From Fulvia fulva (lineage: Eukaryota; Ascomycota; Dothideomycetes; Mycosphaerellales; Mycosphaerellaceae), in the NCBI RefSeq assembly GCF_020509005.1, contig NC_063021.1, positions 744,001 through 808,000 on the forward strand: 64,000 nucleotides of DNA. The letters are read 5' to 3'. Under the pieces are notes generated by a model. The model saw nothing but the letters and a program-made list of their open reading frames with translations, ran no database searches and was not told the origin of the DNA. Position numbers and translations under genes: made by a program. This document shows, in pieces, positions 50,421-61,835 of the stretch. Every line of letters starts with the position of its first letter. The stretch's first letter is position 1.

Positions 50421-53400
50421 TCACTTCAGTCCAAACCCTTCGCTCTCATCGACAGCTCTCCATAGTTTATCCTCTAGCTGCTCCCGATAATCATACCGAT
50501 ACAACACTAACATATTGAAACACGTCCTAGCTACTGGAAATCTGGCTCGTTCCTCACGACCTCCTCCACCCCAGCCGTCTCCACCGGCTACGATCTTCAA
50601 GACCAGACTGGTAGTGCCCACAGCAGGTATCCTGTCAGTACCAGTGATGAAGGTCAGGAGCTTTCGTTGTTTCTCTGGTGTGGCTTCGGCAACCAGCTCC
50701 CAGAACCACTGAACGACTGGCACAGACTCTGCCGGGTTCGGGATCTGCTGGTGCGGCGGCTGGAAGTGGCGCCAATTCTCATATTGCGCAACGGCGCGTA
50801 AAGAGTCGACGTCGAGGGACTCGTCACTGCCGCGGATCAGAAGCTCGATCTCTTCTGCTCTGAACAATGACAGTGCGTTTCCAGCGCAGACTGTAAAGAA
50901 ACCTCGCTTGAAAGGTTCGAACTGCCGAGCTACTGCCGTGTCCAGAAGGTAGCGTACGTATGCTTCGACAAACTCATGGCGATTTGCATTGGTGACCGGT
51001 GTTTTCTCGCCATTCGGTATGAGTGGTACATTGCTCACGACACCATAGCGCTCGACTGAGGCGACGAAATCTCGGCAATAAGTGGCCTCCACATCGCCGT
51101 CGAAGTCGAGGAGCTGCTGCAAGCCTGCGGCGAGTGATGGGCGAAACTCAGCAAGATCACTCAGTGTGTACGTCATTTGACCTTTCGTGCCTGTAAGCGA
51201 CGACACGTTCGAGTGGTTGGTGATGGATGACGGGGCTGCAGCGAGCAGTTTTCGAAACGCAAATGGTGGAAACGCAACATCCAGAATCGTGCTGTTGTAT
51301 ATCGCCAGGCCAAGAAGTGCCCCGACAAGGTAGTACTGGTCCGAGGTTTCGAAAGAGTTTGCGTTGAAGTAGCAAGTGTTCGAGTCTTCGTCGTAGATGA
51401 ACATGCCGTGGTTCGGGTCGAAAATATCACGCACAATCATCAGGAACCACTCCTTTCTTGGACCACCGGCATCAACACCTTCCTCGCCAGTGAAGTGCAC
51501 CCGCAACCCTTTCTTCAACTCCTCTTGACCAGCGCCCACTGCTTCGCTGATCTGGCGAAGGCTGTCATCTACCATGCATTCGCGTCGGATACGTAGATGG
51601 AAGTTCCCATCAATCGCTCTCTGCCGGATGACTTGATCGAAGTATGCTTCCCGTGCTTTGAGCTCCATCTGCCTACGTGCGTCATACTCCAATACCTTGA
51701 TCTTCGTTCCCATAGACAAGAAGAGTGGGTATTGGCAGAAGGCAAACTTGTCTCGCTTCGACTCCCACACCTTGAAGTCTGCTATCATGTCTTGATAGTC
51801 CAGTAATGTGTTGTAGAAGCTTGACGTGTGCAGGAGTTGGCCACTTCTTCGTGCTTGTGCTCCAGCGGAGGCTGTGTTATCGGCCACAAGGGAGTCCACT
51901 CGCAATCCTGGCTCACGCAACTTGCCTTGCCAGACATTGTTGGCGGAGAAGAGCAGGGACATTACTTTGGCCGCTGCCTTGATCTGCCAGTCTGCAGCCC
52001 ATTCAGGTTCGCCAGTAGGGTTTGTCGAGCCCTTGTTGACAGATCCACTCAAACCCATGGCAGAATGCAACTGCGCAGAAGTGTTCATCGCTGAGCCAGA
52101 CAGATCTGGAATCAGACCTCCATCATGAATAGCACCGCTCTTTCTGCGAGAGCGCCCCGAGATCGGTTTGCCAAGTCGATATGTCACGAAGCTGGCTACC
52201 AGATCCACAGTCTTCACAAAATGAGGTTCGTCCAGACGAGCGAACCAATTGACTAGATACCTATGGCATGACTCGGACGAATTTGCCATGATCCCGAATA
52301 TTCGTTTCAACAACCCGTTGTGCTGACTGCCTTGACGCGAAGAATCCTTATTTGGAGATGTTTTCATTGGGCTGGGTTGCATCTTGCCATGCTGTCGGCG
52401 GGATGGAGGTCGATTCATCAGGCGATTCCCATACGACGGTGTTCTGAATGGCTTGGTCCCCGGATACAAGGAAGGGTTGGATAGTAGTATGAGCAGCCAT
52501 CGTAGGTCCTCGGGATCCTTGATCGGTCTCGTGGGCCGCTTCAAGGAGTTCTCTGTGATCTTAAGCAGAGTTCGCGCGGCATGTTCCCTCGCTTCTGCCA
52601 AATCTTCTTCGATTTCTTCAACATTGGCGTCTCCCTGCAGGTTGGTTTTGTGCATCTGCGGGTCGATCTCCACCAGACTTTCTGCTTTCGCCATCCAGTC
52701 AGAGCCAGCGGAGTGGACAAGATCATACCAGACTGCTACATCCGTCCAATTGAGGTTGGGAGACTTGGACGATACTGCTTTCTTGGACCCCTCGCCAACC
52801 TTCTTGCGCTTCAGGGCTTTGTCAGACTGATTACGATCAACCTTGCCAGTCCACCACAGTCCGTTCTCGCCAATATCCCCGAGCAGGAGCGTCTTGGCGT
52901 CGATCTCGGAAAGACCGTCCATGGGGCTTTGCTGGACGTCAGTAGCGGGTTCCGGCGGTGGCGTCTTGATATGGCTCTCGCTACGCGTCCGGCTACCTAA
53001 CGCGGGACGCACAGTGCTGAAAGAACGGTTGAGGCATTGAAAATTGCCAAAGTCGGAAGCCAGGTAATTCTCAAGAGGTCTGAATATCGACTTGATCCTA
53101 TCTTGATGTCGGCGCTGTTGCATTTCCTGTGCCGTCATCCTCGGGCTCACATTGGCGGGACGGGGCGAACGTTGTCCATTTGGCGTGAGGTTACCACCGG
53201 GAAGTAAGTTGTGCGAAGGGCGTCTATTCGGGATAGGCATTGGAGGCGGTGGCGGTCTTCTCGTTGGCTTCGTGGGCAGGGGAGCAGGCTGTGGCGTCGA
53301 TACATTAGACGGACCAGCAAGGCAATGTGCAGCGGGAAATTGCTCTGGTGGCGGAGTGTCCAAACGTGTGCCAGAGAACTTGTTAAGCTCATCTATATCG

Positions 53401-54263
53401 CGAATGGTTGCGCTCGGGAGCGTAGTCTTGTCAGCGTCTCGAGGTGTATCGGGCGGCGACGTCGAGACCGGCGGATCTTCCAGACGCCTGCCCTCATGTT
53501 CCTGATCTGGCGTACTCAGTGGCACCTTGTTCCACCACTCGTCAGGCTCAAATACATCTTCCTTCTCCAGAGCAGCCTTTCCCTTGCCCTGAACACCATC
53601 TGTTGGACGCCTGCATCTTGCCTCCAGATACGCGGTCAGGCACTTGTCAATAATTGCACGGGTGTGCTCGATCGATAGTGGCAACCGTACGCCAGCTGGT
53701 AACGAGGCTGAGTAGCTGTCTGCTCGTTTGACCTGTGGCCTGTCCTTGTCGCTGTCCGCCTGCTGTTCGGCTGGCTTCAAATCGTTGATGGTCAGGCAGC
53801 ACAAGCACCTGAACCTCTCGAGCTCTCTCGGCACCTTCACAGTGCTATCACAACACATACAGTGCCTGTTCGTCTTTCCTTCCTCATCTATCTTGCCTTT
53901 CTTGCCTGACATCACCCTGGTCGGTGTCGCTTGCGGGCCTTGGTCGAGTACCGGTACCAGTACATTGTCAGGCGGAAGGTAGCGATCGTGGAAGTTGCCA
54001 TTGCTCTTCATGCGTCCAAACAGCTTTGGTAATGGATTGCTCGCAGATCGGCTATGGGCGTGCTGTCGTGTGCTGGCAGCCCGTGCTCCTGCTGGGGGCG
54101 GGACATTGCGTTCTGGGTTGAGAGTGGGCGGATCGATGTATTCTGTGGGCGCTCGTGGTACAGGCTTGCGCTGATTGCTGCTGTTGTTCGCTGGGCCGCG
54201 CGAGGAACTGGCAGTATTGTTGCCAGCGCCCCCAGACAGCAGCCGTGCTGACCACCCAGGCAT
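50421..54263 (-). CDS. HUL4: HECT E3 ubiquitin ligase, Hul4-like
   Basis: Single exon, 1280 residues. The C-terminal HECT domain (about 925-1280) includes LRVHFTGEEGVDAGGPRKEW, FNANSFETSDQYYLVGALLG, the CAGNALSLFRAEEIELLIRG segment and the active-site Cys at about 1248 in ARTCFNMLVL. The active Cys forms a thioester with ubiquitin before transfer to the substrate. N-terminal residues 135-156 hold two CxxC pairs (CMCC and CLCC) that could bind zinc; the next 350 residues are Pro/Ser-rich. Length, late HECT domain and absence of C2 or WW domains fit Hul4 rather than Rsp5. Hul4 works in nuclear and proteasome-linked degradation in yeast. Start at 54263 is the first ATG of a frame with an otherwise clean upstream. 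Confidence 0.93.
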   Translation of the reverse strand: MPGWSARLLSGGAGNNTASSSRGPANNSSNQRKPVPRAPTEYIDPPTLNPERNVPPPAGARAASTRQHAHSRSASNPLPKLFGRMKSNGNFHDRYLPPDNVLVPVLDQGPQATPTRVMSGKKGKIDEEGKTNRHCMCCDSTVKVPRELERFRCLCCLTINDLKPAEQQADSDKDRPQVKRADSYSASLPAGVRLPLSIEHTRAIIDKCLTAYLEARCRRPTDGVQGKGKAALEKEDVFEPDEWWNKVPLSTPDQEHEGRRLEDPPVSTSPPDTPRDADKTTLPSATIRDIDELNKFSGTRLDTPPPEQFPAAHCLAGPSNVSTPQPAPLPTKPTRRPPPPPMPIPNRRPSHNLLPGGNLTPNGQRSPRPANVSPRMTAQEMQQRRHQDRIKSIFRPLENYLASDFGNFQCLNRSFSTVRPALGSRTRSESHIKTPPPEPATDVQQSPMDGLSEIDAKTLLLGDIGENGLWWTGKVDRNQSDKALKRKKVGEGSKKAVSSKSPNLNWTDVAVWYDLVHSAGSDWMAKAESLVEIDPQMHKTNLQGDANVEEIEEDLAEAREHAARTLLKITENSLKRPTRPIKDPEDLRWLLILLSNPSLYPGTKPFRTPSYGNRLMNRPPSRRQHGKMQPSPMKTSPNKDSSRQGSQHNGLLKRIFGIMANSSESCHRYLVNWFARLDEPHFVKTVDLVASFVTYRLGKPISGRSRRKSGAIHDGGLIPDLSGSAMNTSAQLHSAMGLSGSVNKGSTNPTGEPEWAADWQIKAAAKVMSLLFSANNVWQGKLREPGLRVDSLVADNTASAGAQARRSGQLLHTSSFYNTLLDYQDMIADFKVWESKRDKFAFCQYPLFLSMGTKIKVLEYDARRQMELKAREAYFDQVIRQRAIDGNFHLRIRRECMVDDSLRQISEAVGAGQEELKKGLRVHFTGEEGVDAGGPRKEWFLMIVRDIFDPNHGMFIYDEDSNTCYFNANSFETSDQYYLVGALLGLAIYNSTILDVAFPPFAFRKLLAAAPSSITNHSNVSSLTGTKGQMTYTLSDLAEFRPSLAAGLQQLLDFDGDVEATYCRDFVASVERYGVVSNVPLIPNGEKTPVTNANRHEFVEAYVRYLLDTAVARQFEPFKRGFFTVCAGNALSLFRAEEIELLIRGSDESLDVDSLRAVAQYENWRHFQPPHQQIPNPAESVPVVQWFWELVAEATPEKQRKLLTFITGTDRIPAVGTTSLVLKIVAGGDGWGGGGREERARFPVARTCFNMLVLYRYDYREQLEDKLWRAVDESEGFGLK

Positions 54264-55026
54264 CAGTAGCGGAAGCTAGGGTGTAGCATCTGCGGCGTCG
54301 TGGTCGTTGTAGTACCCAACTTCAAGATCGAGACCAAACTGTCCAAAGTCGTCCAACAAGCTGCACCTCGCATGCAGTGGATATGCCCTCAAACGCTTCC
54401 TTGCACCACTAGAATTGCAATTGTCAGTAGCGGTTCGGCAGGAGCAGTAACGTTTGGCAGGCGGCGGTGGCAGCTGGCGTTATGGTGGCTCGGGGTGGTG
54501 CAGGAAGAAGCAACAACCAGGCTGCGCCTCGGAGGCACAGAGACTAGGCGCACGCAAGTGACGCTTTGACGCCAGCATGATTGATCGAAGTTGGAGGATG
54601 AGTGAACGACGAAACACAAAGCGACGCCAAGTCTCGTGTTGCGCAGCGCGAGCGAGGGGTGGCTTTGACGTCGCCCTGAAGATCTCCTAGCTTCCACCCA
54701 TTGCACCGGTAGACGAGCACGACAAGGGACTAGATCACGCAAGCACGGTTGAGTATCACAGGAGTCTGAACGAGGCAAGATCTAATGCAAGAGGTGGTTG
54801 GCTCATTGCTGCATTCCTGCAAATGTGAAGATGCGAACGCTCGAATGATTTCATTTTCGTTTCATCTAGCCCGCGGAACCGCACTGGACCGCTTGACTGT
54901 AACCGGCATGTGCAAAGTCTCCTTTTGCGACTTTGCGCTGACCGATGATGCCCCCAAACCGTTGCAACTCCACCGTGAATGCCATACAACAGTATAGCAA
55001 CAAGCACCACGTCCTCCAACCTACAT
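54264..55026. other. Intergenic region, 0.76 kb
   Basis: Promoter of the HECT ligase gene and 3' flank of ribosomal protein L15. No gene seen. Confidence 0.45.
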
Positions 55027-55794
55027 CTATCTGTAGCGCCAGAGAGACAAGGTGTTTTGTCGCTTCCAGGTGTGGCGACGACCAGCCTTGGTGTTGTTGT
55101 AGCGGTGGCCCTTGTTCATACCTCTGCTCTTCTTGCCGGTGGCGGTGAGACCACGGGACTCGCGGTGCTTGTGCACTGGGTTGACGATCCAGTTGATGCG
55201 GGCGTCGCGGCGGATGGCCTTGTGCTGTGGGTCGACGAGGATGATCTCGTAGTACTTGTAGGTGCTGTCCTGGTTGATCCAGTAGCTGTTCAGGACGCGC
55301 AAGTTGGCGCAGCGGCGGCCGACACGCTCCTCAGCGGTGGACTTGAGCGAGCGCTGGTACTTGAGCTGGTTGATACCCTGGTTGGTGGGCTTGCCTGTGA
55401 TATGTATGAGTATCCAAATGCCCGTATTCCATGTCCAAGAATTCCACCATACCGTAGGTGGCACCCTTTGGTGCGGGTCTCTTGCGGCCACCACGGCGAA
55501 CACGCACGCGGTAGATGACATAGCCCTGCTTGGCCTTGTATCCTAGGCGGCGGGCCTTGTCTGGACGAGATGGGCGCGAAGCGCGGTGGATCACGTTGAG
55601 CTGGCGGAGCTAGATTGATGTACTCTCAGCAAATGTTCAACGAGTACAATCAAGACACAAGCACGCGAAGTGCCATATGCCGCTCATGGTATGTCGGTGT
55701 TTCGTACCTCCCAGCAGCGCACGCGGAGCAAGAAGCGCATTACATCGCTCTGCTTCTTCTTCTGAAGCTCCTCGAGGTACTTGTGGGCACCCAT
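55027..55794 (-). CDS. RPL15: 60S ribosomal protein L15 (eL15)
   Basis: Complement of join 55027..55394, 55453..55609, 55708..55794; 203 residues, the exact family length. Exon 1 encodes [20 protein letters not shown] and ends CWE; exon 2 continues [20 protein letters not shown] to GATY; exon 3 begins with the shared Gly codon then [20 protein letters not shown] and ends [12 protein letters not shown]. Introns are 98 bp (GTACGA..TAG) and 58 bp (GTATGG..CACAG), both keeping the conserved sequence intact. The bases just before the ATG (CTAATAGTGGCCACAG) look like an acceptor, so a 5'UTR intron is likely, as is common in fungal ribosomal protein genes. Component of the large ribosomal subunit. 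Confidence 0.97.
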
Positions 55795-56678
55795 CTGTGG
55801 CCACTATTAGCGATTGTCCTGGTTGCGATGGAGTGTCTCGTGGACAATGTGCGAGTCCAATGCCGGGTATGCGTGGTCGTCGTAGTTCTTTCGAGGGGAC
55901 TATCGCATTCGTATCGGGCTGCACACCGTACAGACGCACCTTGACGGTATTGAGGAGTTGTCGTGGTCGTGGATCTACGTCCTTGCAATGTCAAACTTCT
56001 GGTCGTGCCTTCCCGAACAAAATCGAGTTGTGTCTGGGCTTGGCACAGGGCAGCTAGGCCTAAGTCGGAAGTATTCCTGCCTCAGGCCTCTGAAGCACTC
56101 GGCATGATCCGTGATGTCTTGTCCGCCGCAAAGACCTTGTCCGCCTGCATGCATCCACCTTCAGCTTGGAGGACAGCACAACCGTCCGTCACATCATTAC
56201 AAATGCCCCAGCAATGTTGCTGGGCATACCGCGTGAGCACGACTTCTCGAAAGTCACATGTACTGTCGGTGGCAGTGCGTGCTCCGCTGCTAAGCGGCCG
56301 ACTTCAGCTCGGTGCATCCGATCAGGAATCCCATCGTATCAATGCTGCCTACCAACCACCGTCATAACTTGTTGCCCTTGCTGCTCATGGCTAGAGATAC
56401 CGCCTCCGGGCCTGTAGATGCGTACAAGGCTGAATGATAACGATCTACATCTTTTGTGGCTGTGCTACGCCATCTCGTTTTGTAACTTCTTGCGCTGCTG
56501 GTGCTCACTGCCTGAAGGCCATCGACGTAGCCGAGACCCATATACACCTAACATAACAGTGGCACTGGGCGTTCCCGCCGTAAGGATACATCACACTGTA
56601 TTGTAGCCAAGCAGCCGCACATTCACAGCGCTTCCCTGTCACCGCATCGCGTTGCACGAAGTGCATCTATACCCACAG
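55795..56678. promoter_or_regulatory. Divergent region between RPL15 and Zn2Cys6 regulator
   Basis: About 0.88 kb. It should hold the strong RPL15 promoter and a probable 5'UTR exon. No coding gene recognised. Confidence 0.45.
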
Positions 56679-58995
56679 ATGGTGTATAGAGGGAAGGTAC
56701 GTCAGCTCTCTTGATTCTTATGATCGTGACTGATCAATCCGTAGCCCTCAGCTGGTTGCGAGAATTGCCGCAAGGCGAAGAAGCGCTGCGGTCTCGAGCA
56801 GCCAGCCTGTGAAAGATGTGTCAAACTCAAGAAGATATGTTCTGGATATCGAGACACAACGCAGTTGCAGATTCACGACGAGAGCGCTGCTGTCAAACAG
56901 AAAGCAGACCGCCAAAAAGCTCGATACACAGTCGCGGTAACGAGAGTACAGAATGGAGTCGCTACGCCCATGACCACAAATGCCCTTACGCCACGCAGCG
57001 ACTCATCATCTAGCAGCGACGACACGATCGACGTCTCACTGCAAATGGCCTCACAGGCCACGGACTTCGACTCTTATTCATGGACTGATCATGACACGGC
57101 CGCTTTGATCATGTTTAGCGGTTCTGTGGTACCAACCACTCTCAAGCCCTCTGCAGATGAAGTTGCTACTACTTATTTCATGTCGCACTTCACGTCACCT
57201 AATGGGCACTGGATGTTCCTTCGCGAATGGGCGAGGTCGACCACCATGGATCCAGCCCTCAGTCTTGCAATTCGTGCTTGTGGCATGGCCGCACTGGTCA
57301 ATGTGGAGAACGTGGTCCTTGGTCGAGAATATTCGACTTCATTGTACGCCGAGGCTCTTGGTCTGCTTAATAGCGCACTGCGAGATCCGCAACGCTGTAT
57401 AAGAGACGACAGTCTCGTTGCTGTCAGCATGTTGAGCTACTATGAGGTATTTGCTCTGCATGTAATGCACACAGACAATGCTAACGAAAGTGTAGAACAT
57501 CACCTGCGACAGCCGGCAATCGATTGCATCGGTGAGTGAATCGAGTGCATATTTCTTGAGGTCAAGTTCGCAATGCCTCGCAATAGCCGGCTTGCTCGAC
57601 CAGAGGACTCCGCTACAACCTTGCAAAGCCCCGTCCCAATGGAATCTTGCTTTGAGGCAGTCAAGGCTGGGTGTTATATGCCTGCGAACTAACGTAGTCG
57701 CTGACCTCTGTGACCCTTAGTGGAAAGCACACATCAAAGGCGCAACACAACTGCTAAAACTTCGTGGAAAAGCGCAGTTCAAGACTTCAGCAGGGAGGAT
57801 GCTCTTTCGAGAAACGCGAGCCCAAATCGTGAGCAACATGAACATTGCTGCTGTTGCGAGAGACTGACATGTCCAGGTGGTGCAGTGCATCTGGGATGAT
57901 CTGGAGCCTCCCGCGTTTCTATGGGATCTTGAACAAGAACTCGAACGATTGTCCCCAAACTCCGACTTGGTGGTTCCAGCTGATCAGCTTTCGCGTATTT
58001 GTTACAACTTCGCGTCTCTGAGAAGCAAAATGCGACTTTGGCAGCTGACTGATTTTGAGGCTATGGAAGCAGCGACCAAGATCGAGCTCCGCGTGATACA
58101 ATGGTCTATCGATACCATGGCTAAAGGTCCGCTATGGAGATTTCAAGACCTAGAAGTTGCAGACTCTCCCCATGTCTGGAAAGGCATAGTGCACTCCTAC
58201 GGCGGCCATCCGGCGGCAAGCGTATGGAATACATATAGAAGCATGCGAATCATGTTGACACGGACACAAGAAATGCTCACCCGTCGGTTCAAGCTTCCGC
58301 AGGAACAACAAGACGAGCAACTGGCCTACTTCAGAAGAGTGCGACGACAAATGACAGATGATATATGTGCTGGAACGCCGCCTCAGATGGGCCATGCAGC
58401 GCCCGCGTTTAACTCTCCTTGCGTTCTTGTGACGGCTTACTCCTCAATCTGGCCGCTCTTCTTCGCAGGTACTTGCGCACTGGAGAGGATTGGCATTCAG
58501 GCTTGGGCCGAAGCTGTGCGAGGAGGACTGTCGCACTCATCTTCTGCAGCTATCGCTCAAGCTACGTGGATCGTTGGGCGCCTGTCATACATCTCAAGAG
58601 ATGTTGGACTGAAGTGGGCTGATGGAGTAGCTGCAAGTTTGCAAGGCGACTTTTCAATCATAGACGACGTTATGCCAGAGGATGAAGACGAGCAGAACCT
58701 CCAAGATCAATGGCGACAGTCCATGAAAGAAGCAGTGCGCAGCAGGGACGAAGACTGTTCGGCCTGGAACAAGATTAAACAAGATTCTGGGCGTGCACCA
58801 CGTGTAGTGATTGAAGTTGAGCCCAGGCAGACACAAACACGAAACTTCCCTATCTGGCGAGGCGGAGGAAGAAAGACTGGTGACGATGCAACCGCTGGAG
58901 ATGACCCTCGGACGTATCCTGGAAAGCAGATCGCGAAAGCATTGCCGGCTGTCGCCAGCCTTCCCACAGCCAACGCAGCTCGACACAGACCATGA
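56679..58995 (+). CDS. Zn2Cys6 fungal-specific transcription factor
   Basis: Join 56679..56696, 56745..57446, 57496..57531, 57721..57828, 57877..58995; 660 residues, all junctions phase 0. The 18-nt first exon (MVYRGK) is followed by the binuclear cluster CENCRKAKKRC..CERCVKLKKIC (residues 11-38, CX2CX6CX6CX2CX6C), which binds DNA with two zinc ions. A linker and the fungal-specific regulatory domain follow (SLAIRACGMAALVNVE; after splicing NITCDSRQSIAS joins WKAHIKGATQLLKLRGKAQF). Introns are 48, 49, 189 and 48 bp; the third is unusually long and the exon before it is only 36 nt. These exons fit the family pattern of Fungal_trans_2-type regulators. Nearest genes give no clue to the pathway controlled. 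Confidence 0.88.
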
Positions 58996-59127
58996 GTTGA
59001 GCGATGGGGCCCGACGCAAAAGTACAACATGAACTCGACTTACAGCCTTCATGGAGGATATCTCTTCAGATAGCAAGCTCGATCGTTCGAGCTACTTTAC
59101 ACAAGCTGTATGTCGCACCCAACACAC

Positions 59128-59953
59128 CTAGATCTTGGTGTATCTGAGGTATGGCTTCAGCTCCCGGACTTCGCCAAACTTCTTCTTGGCGTCCGCGGTG
59201 GAGACAGATGGAGGAATGATCACATCATCACCAACCTGCCAATCGATTGGCGTGGTCACTCCCTTCTTGTCGCCAGTCTGCAGGGAGTCGATGACCCTCA
59301 GCACCTCCGAGGTGTTGCGTCCAGTTGAAGCAGGATACATCATCGTCAACCGGATCTTCTTGCTTGGGTCGATTACGAAGACAGATCGGATTGTGAACGC
59401 AATGCCCTTCTCGTCGATGTTGTCCAAATCTTGCTGATCGATCATGTCATAGAGGTATGCAACTTTGCGATCGGCGTCGGCAATGATTGGGAACTGGAGG
59501 TTTGTCTTCGAGAGCTCGTTGATGTCTTCGATCCACTTGCCGTGAGAGGTCAGATCGTTGGCGCTCTGTTGGTTGGTCAGTATACCGACATGACAACAGC
59601 ATATTCTGCGCAATCCTTACCAGGCCGATCATCTGCACGCCTCTCTTCTCGAACTCATCCTTCAACCGCGCAAAAGCACCCAGCTCGGTCGTGCAGACTG
59701 GGGTGAAGTCTGCTGGATGACTGAACAGGATCGCCCACTTACCACCCAGCCATGAGTGGAAGTCAATGTCTCCTTTTGACGTTTTTGCCTGGAAGTTTGG
59801 TGCAACTGATCCCAAACGCAACCGTGGCTGCTCTGCTGGTGTAGCGAGGAATCGCTTGAATATGGGCGAAGCTTGTCGCGAGGCGAACGAGGTGGGCGTC
59901 GCGCTTAGACGAGATGTGCGCAACAATGCGCTACGTGCGAATGAGGCTGCCAT
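59128..59953 (-). CDS. PRX1: Mitochondrial 1-Cys peroxiredoxin (Prx1/Prx6 type)
   Basis: Complement of join 59128..59565, 59621..59953; 256 residues. The 55-bp intron (GTAAGG..CTGAC..CAG) is phase 0, joining QMIGL to SANDLTSHGKW. The N-terminal 35 residues are rich in Arg, Ser and Ala without acids (MAASFARSALLRTSRLSATP), a mitochondrial presequence. The peroxidatic Cys lies in HPADFTPVCTTELGAF; no resolving Cys is evident in the C-terminal region, as expected for the 1-Cys type. The long C-terminal domain (VIIPPSVSTADAKKKF, ending LRYTKI) is Prx6-like. It reduces H2O2 and organic peroxides in the matrix using glutathione or thioredoxin. It converges on the Zn2Cys6 gene with about 130 bp between stops. 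Confidence 0.95.
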
Positions 59954-60872
59954 TGTGCTTGCAATGGTGGACTGTCAGCTTGTTGATTGATGCAGTTCAA
60001 ACTTTTGTGCCACTGTCGCGGAAGCTCTCAATCGATAGGCTTGAGTGGCGTCATTCCGTGCCTTGATCCCTGCAAGGCACGGCACGCAAAGGAAAGCTTG
60101 ACCTCATCTTCTTTCACATGTCTACCAAGTTCTCCCCTCTCCTCCTGCACGACCTCCTCGCATAGACGATGCGTTGGAACGATCACATGTCTTGCGCTGC
60201 GGGTAGTGCATTTGAGCTCGATGGTCGTTCCAGCTCAGCTACTACAGGACGATCCCACGCTTGGTCATCAGCAGACGTCAACAGTACGGCACGCGGCAGG
60301 AATAGACTCGTACCGTTTATGCAGTCGTTGAAGCCGAAGGGGATCAGGAAAGCCGAGTACCTCACCTGTGGCCTTGAAGCTTCCAATGGAACATCATCCA
60401 GCCGCGTCCCGGACTGCTGTCTCTGGCTACCCGATGCTTTGGAGAAGACGGCAAGACAATGCATAGACACATCACAGCTGTGGGTCGAGACAGTAAGACA
60501 GCAAGTTCGCTATGACGAATCTCGCGTATGCGATGCACAGCACTTTCGAGACATCCCCTTCTTCAATACTGATGCAAACAGATGCCCACAACTCCGCTCG
60601 AAGCCCATGCGCACGGCGATCATAGCCGCAAGAAGGTAGAGTATTCCTGAGGTCGCAATAACATTTGAGTTTCCTATTGTTGTCTTTCAGCTATGCTCTG
60701 CGCAAGTCTTGCCTCTTAAATCTTCCCGATCAAGGTTCTCTCTTCCCTATATATGTTGTCTAGGAGGAACGTCTCAGACTTCAGCAGGACTTACACAGCG
60801 CAAGGTCATTGAACAGCTTCGATCGACTTTTCTGAAGGACCTCCCTATCTCTTGATCGAAAGAATCGGTGAG
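59954..60872. other. Intergenic region, 0.92 kb
   Basis: Divergent promoters of peroxiredoxin and the esterase gene. A TATATA lies near 60749, about 120 bp before the esterase ATG. The open frame at 60169-60639 has no supporting feature. Confidence 0.45.
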
Positions 60873-61835
60873 ATGGTGGCATCGAAAGCATTGGCGACTG
60901 GCGTACTCGTCGCCGGCCTCGCAACCGCTTCGCCTCTACAGTCAAGAGCCTCTGCCGGCTGTGGCATCGAGCATCATGCTGGCTACAACAACGATACCGC
61001 GTCACACCATATTGAGTCTGGCGGCTACAGCAGGAACTACAGCGTCTACGTCCCTCCCAGTTACAACGATGACACAAGCAAGCCTCGTGCCCTCATCATC
61101 GACTATCATGGTCGAGGCGGGAATGGGTACCAGCAGTCCACAAATTCGCAGTATGACAAGTACGCTGCAGGACAGGAGTACCTGATCGTCTATCCTGATG
61201 GCCTTGATGGCGCCTGGCAGGGTGCAAATTACCCCAATACAAGGAAGACCAATGATCTCCAATTCACCACGGATCTTCTGGCCCGTATGCGCACCAAGTA
61301 TTGCATCGACGACTCTCGCATCTACGCCTCAGGGAAGAGCAACGGCGGAGGATTCGTCGACACCCTCGCATGCTCAGACAATGGCGACGAGTTCGCTGCC
61401 TTCGGCATGGCTGCTGCTGCACTGTACACAGATACCAGCAAGGACAGCTGCTCGAAGAAGAGGGCCATCCTCGAAGCACATGGGGATAAGGACGGGACCA
61501 TTCCCTACCATCCAACAGAGGATGGTGCTGGAGGACCACTTCCAGATATCTCCCAGTGGGTGACCTGGTGGGGTCATCGTACGTGCGGTCCGGATGCGAA
61601 GTCTCAGCGATCTGGTGATCTGGGCGGCTATAACATTACGACTTACTCCTGTGGAGCGTATGACAATGTGATTGACCACTACCAGATCTTCGAAGGCGGA
61701 CACTGCTGGCCGGACGTTCAAGGGGACAATGCGGATGCTCAGAGAATTGCAGCGTGTAGACGCGAAAAAGTGCTAGACTTTACACATGTGGCGCTGGAAT
61801 TCTTTGCCAAATGGAACATGAGCAATGCGCCTTAG
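60873..61835 (+). CDS. Secreted CE1-type esterase (feruloyl esterase/PHB depolymerase-like)
   Basis: Single exon, 320 residues. Signal peptide MVASKALATGVLVAGLATAS with likely cleavage before PLQSR. The alpha/beta hydrolase fold has the oxyanion HG motif in IIDYHGRGGNG, the nucleophile elbow GKSNGGG (Ser about 156), an acidic residue in EAHGDKDGTIPY (about 205) and the catalytic His in EGGHCWPDV (about 277). Seven or more cysteines could form disulfides. This matches fungal feruloyl esterases of the FaeC/type D kind, which free ferulic acid from plant cell-wall xylan, or related acetyl xylan esterases; sequence alone does not separate them. The frame is open a few codons upstream but 60873 is the only ATG before the signal peptide. 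Confidence 0.9.
   Translation: MVASKALATGVLVAGLATASPLQSRASAGCGIEHHAGYNNDTASHHIESGGYSRNYSVYVPPSYNDDTSKPRALIIDYHGRGGNGYQQSTNSQYDKYAAGQEYLIVYPDGLDGAWQGANYPNTRKTNDLQFTTDLLARMRTKYCIDDSRIYASGKSNGGGFVDTLACSDNGDEFAAFGMAAAALYTDTSKDSCSKKRAILEAHGDKDGTIPYHPTEDGAGGPLPDISQWVTWWGHRTCGPDAKSQRSGDLGGYNITTYSCGAYDNVIDHYQIFEGGHCWPDVQGDNADAQRIAACRREKVLDFTHVALEFFAKWNMSNAP

Noticed and set aside
60169..60639. 156-codon open frame upstream of the esterase
   Set aside because: No domain, no start context, overlapped by a minus-strand frame; fits a promoter region.
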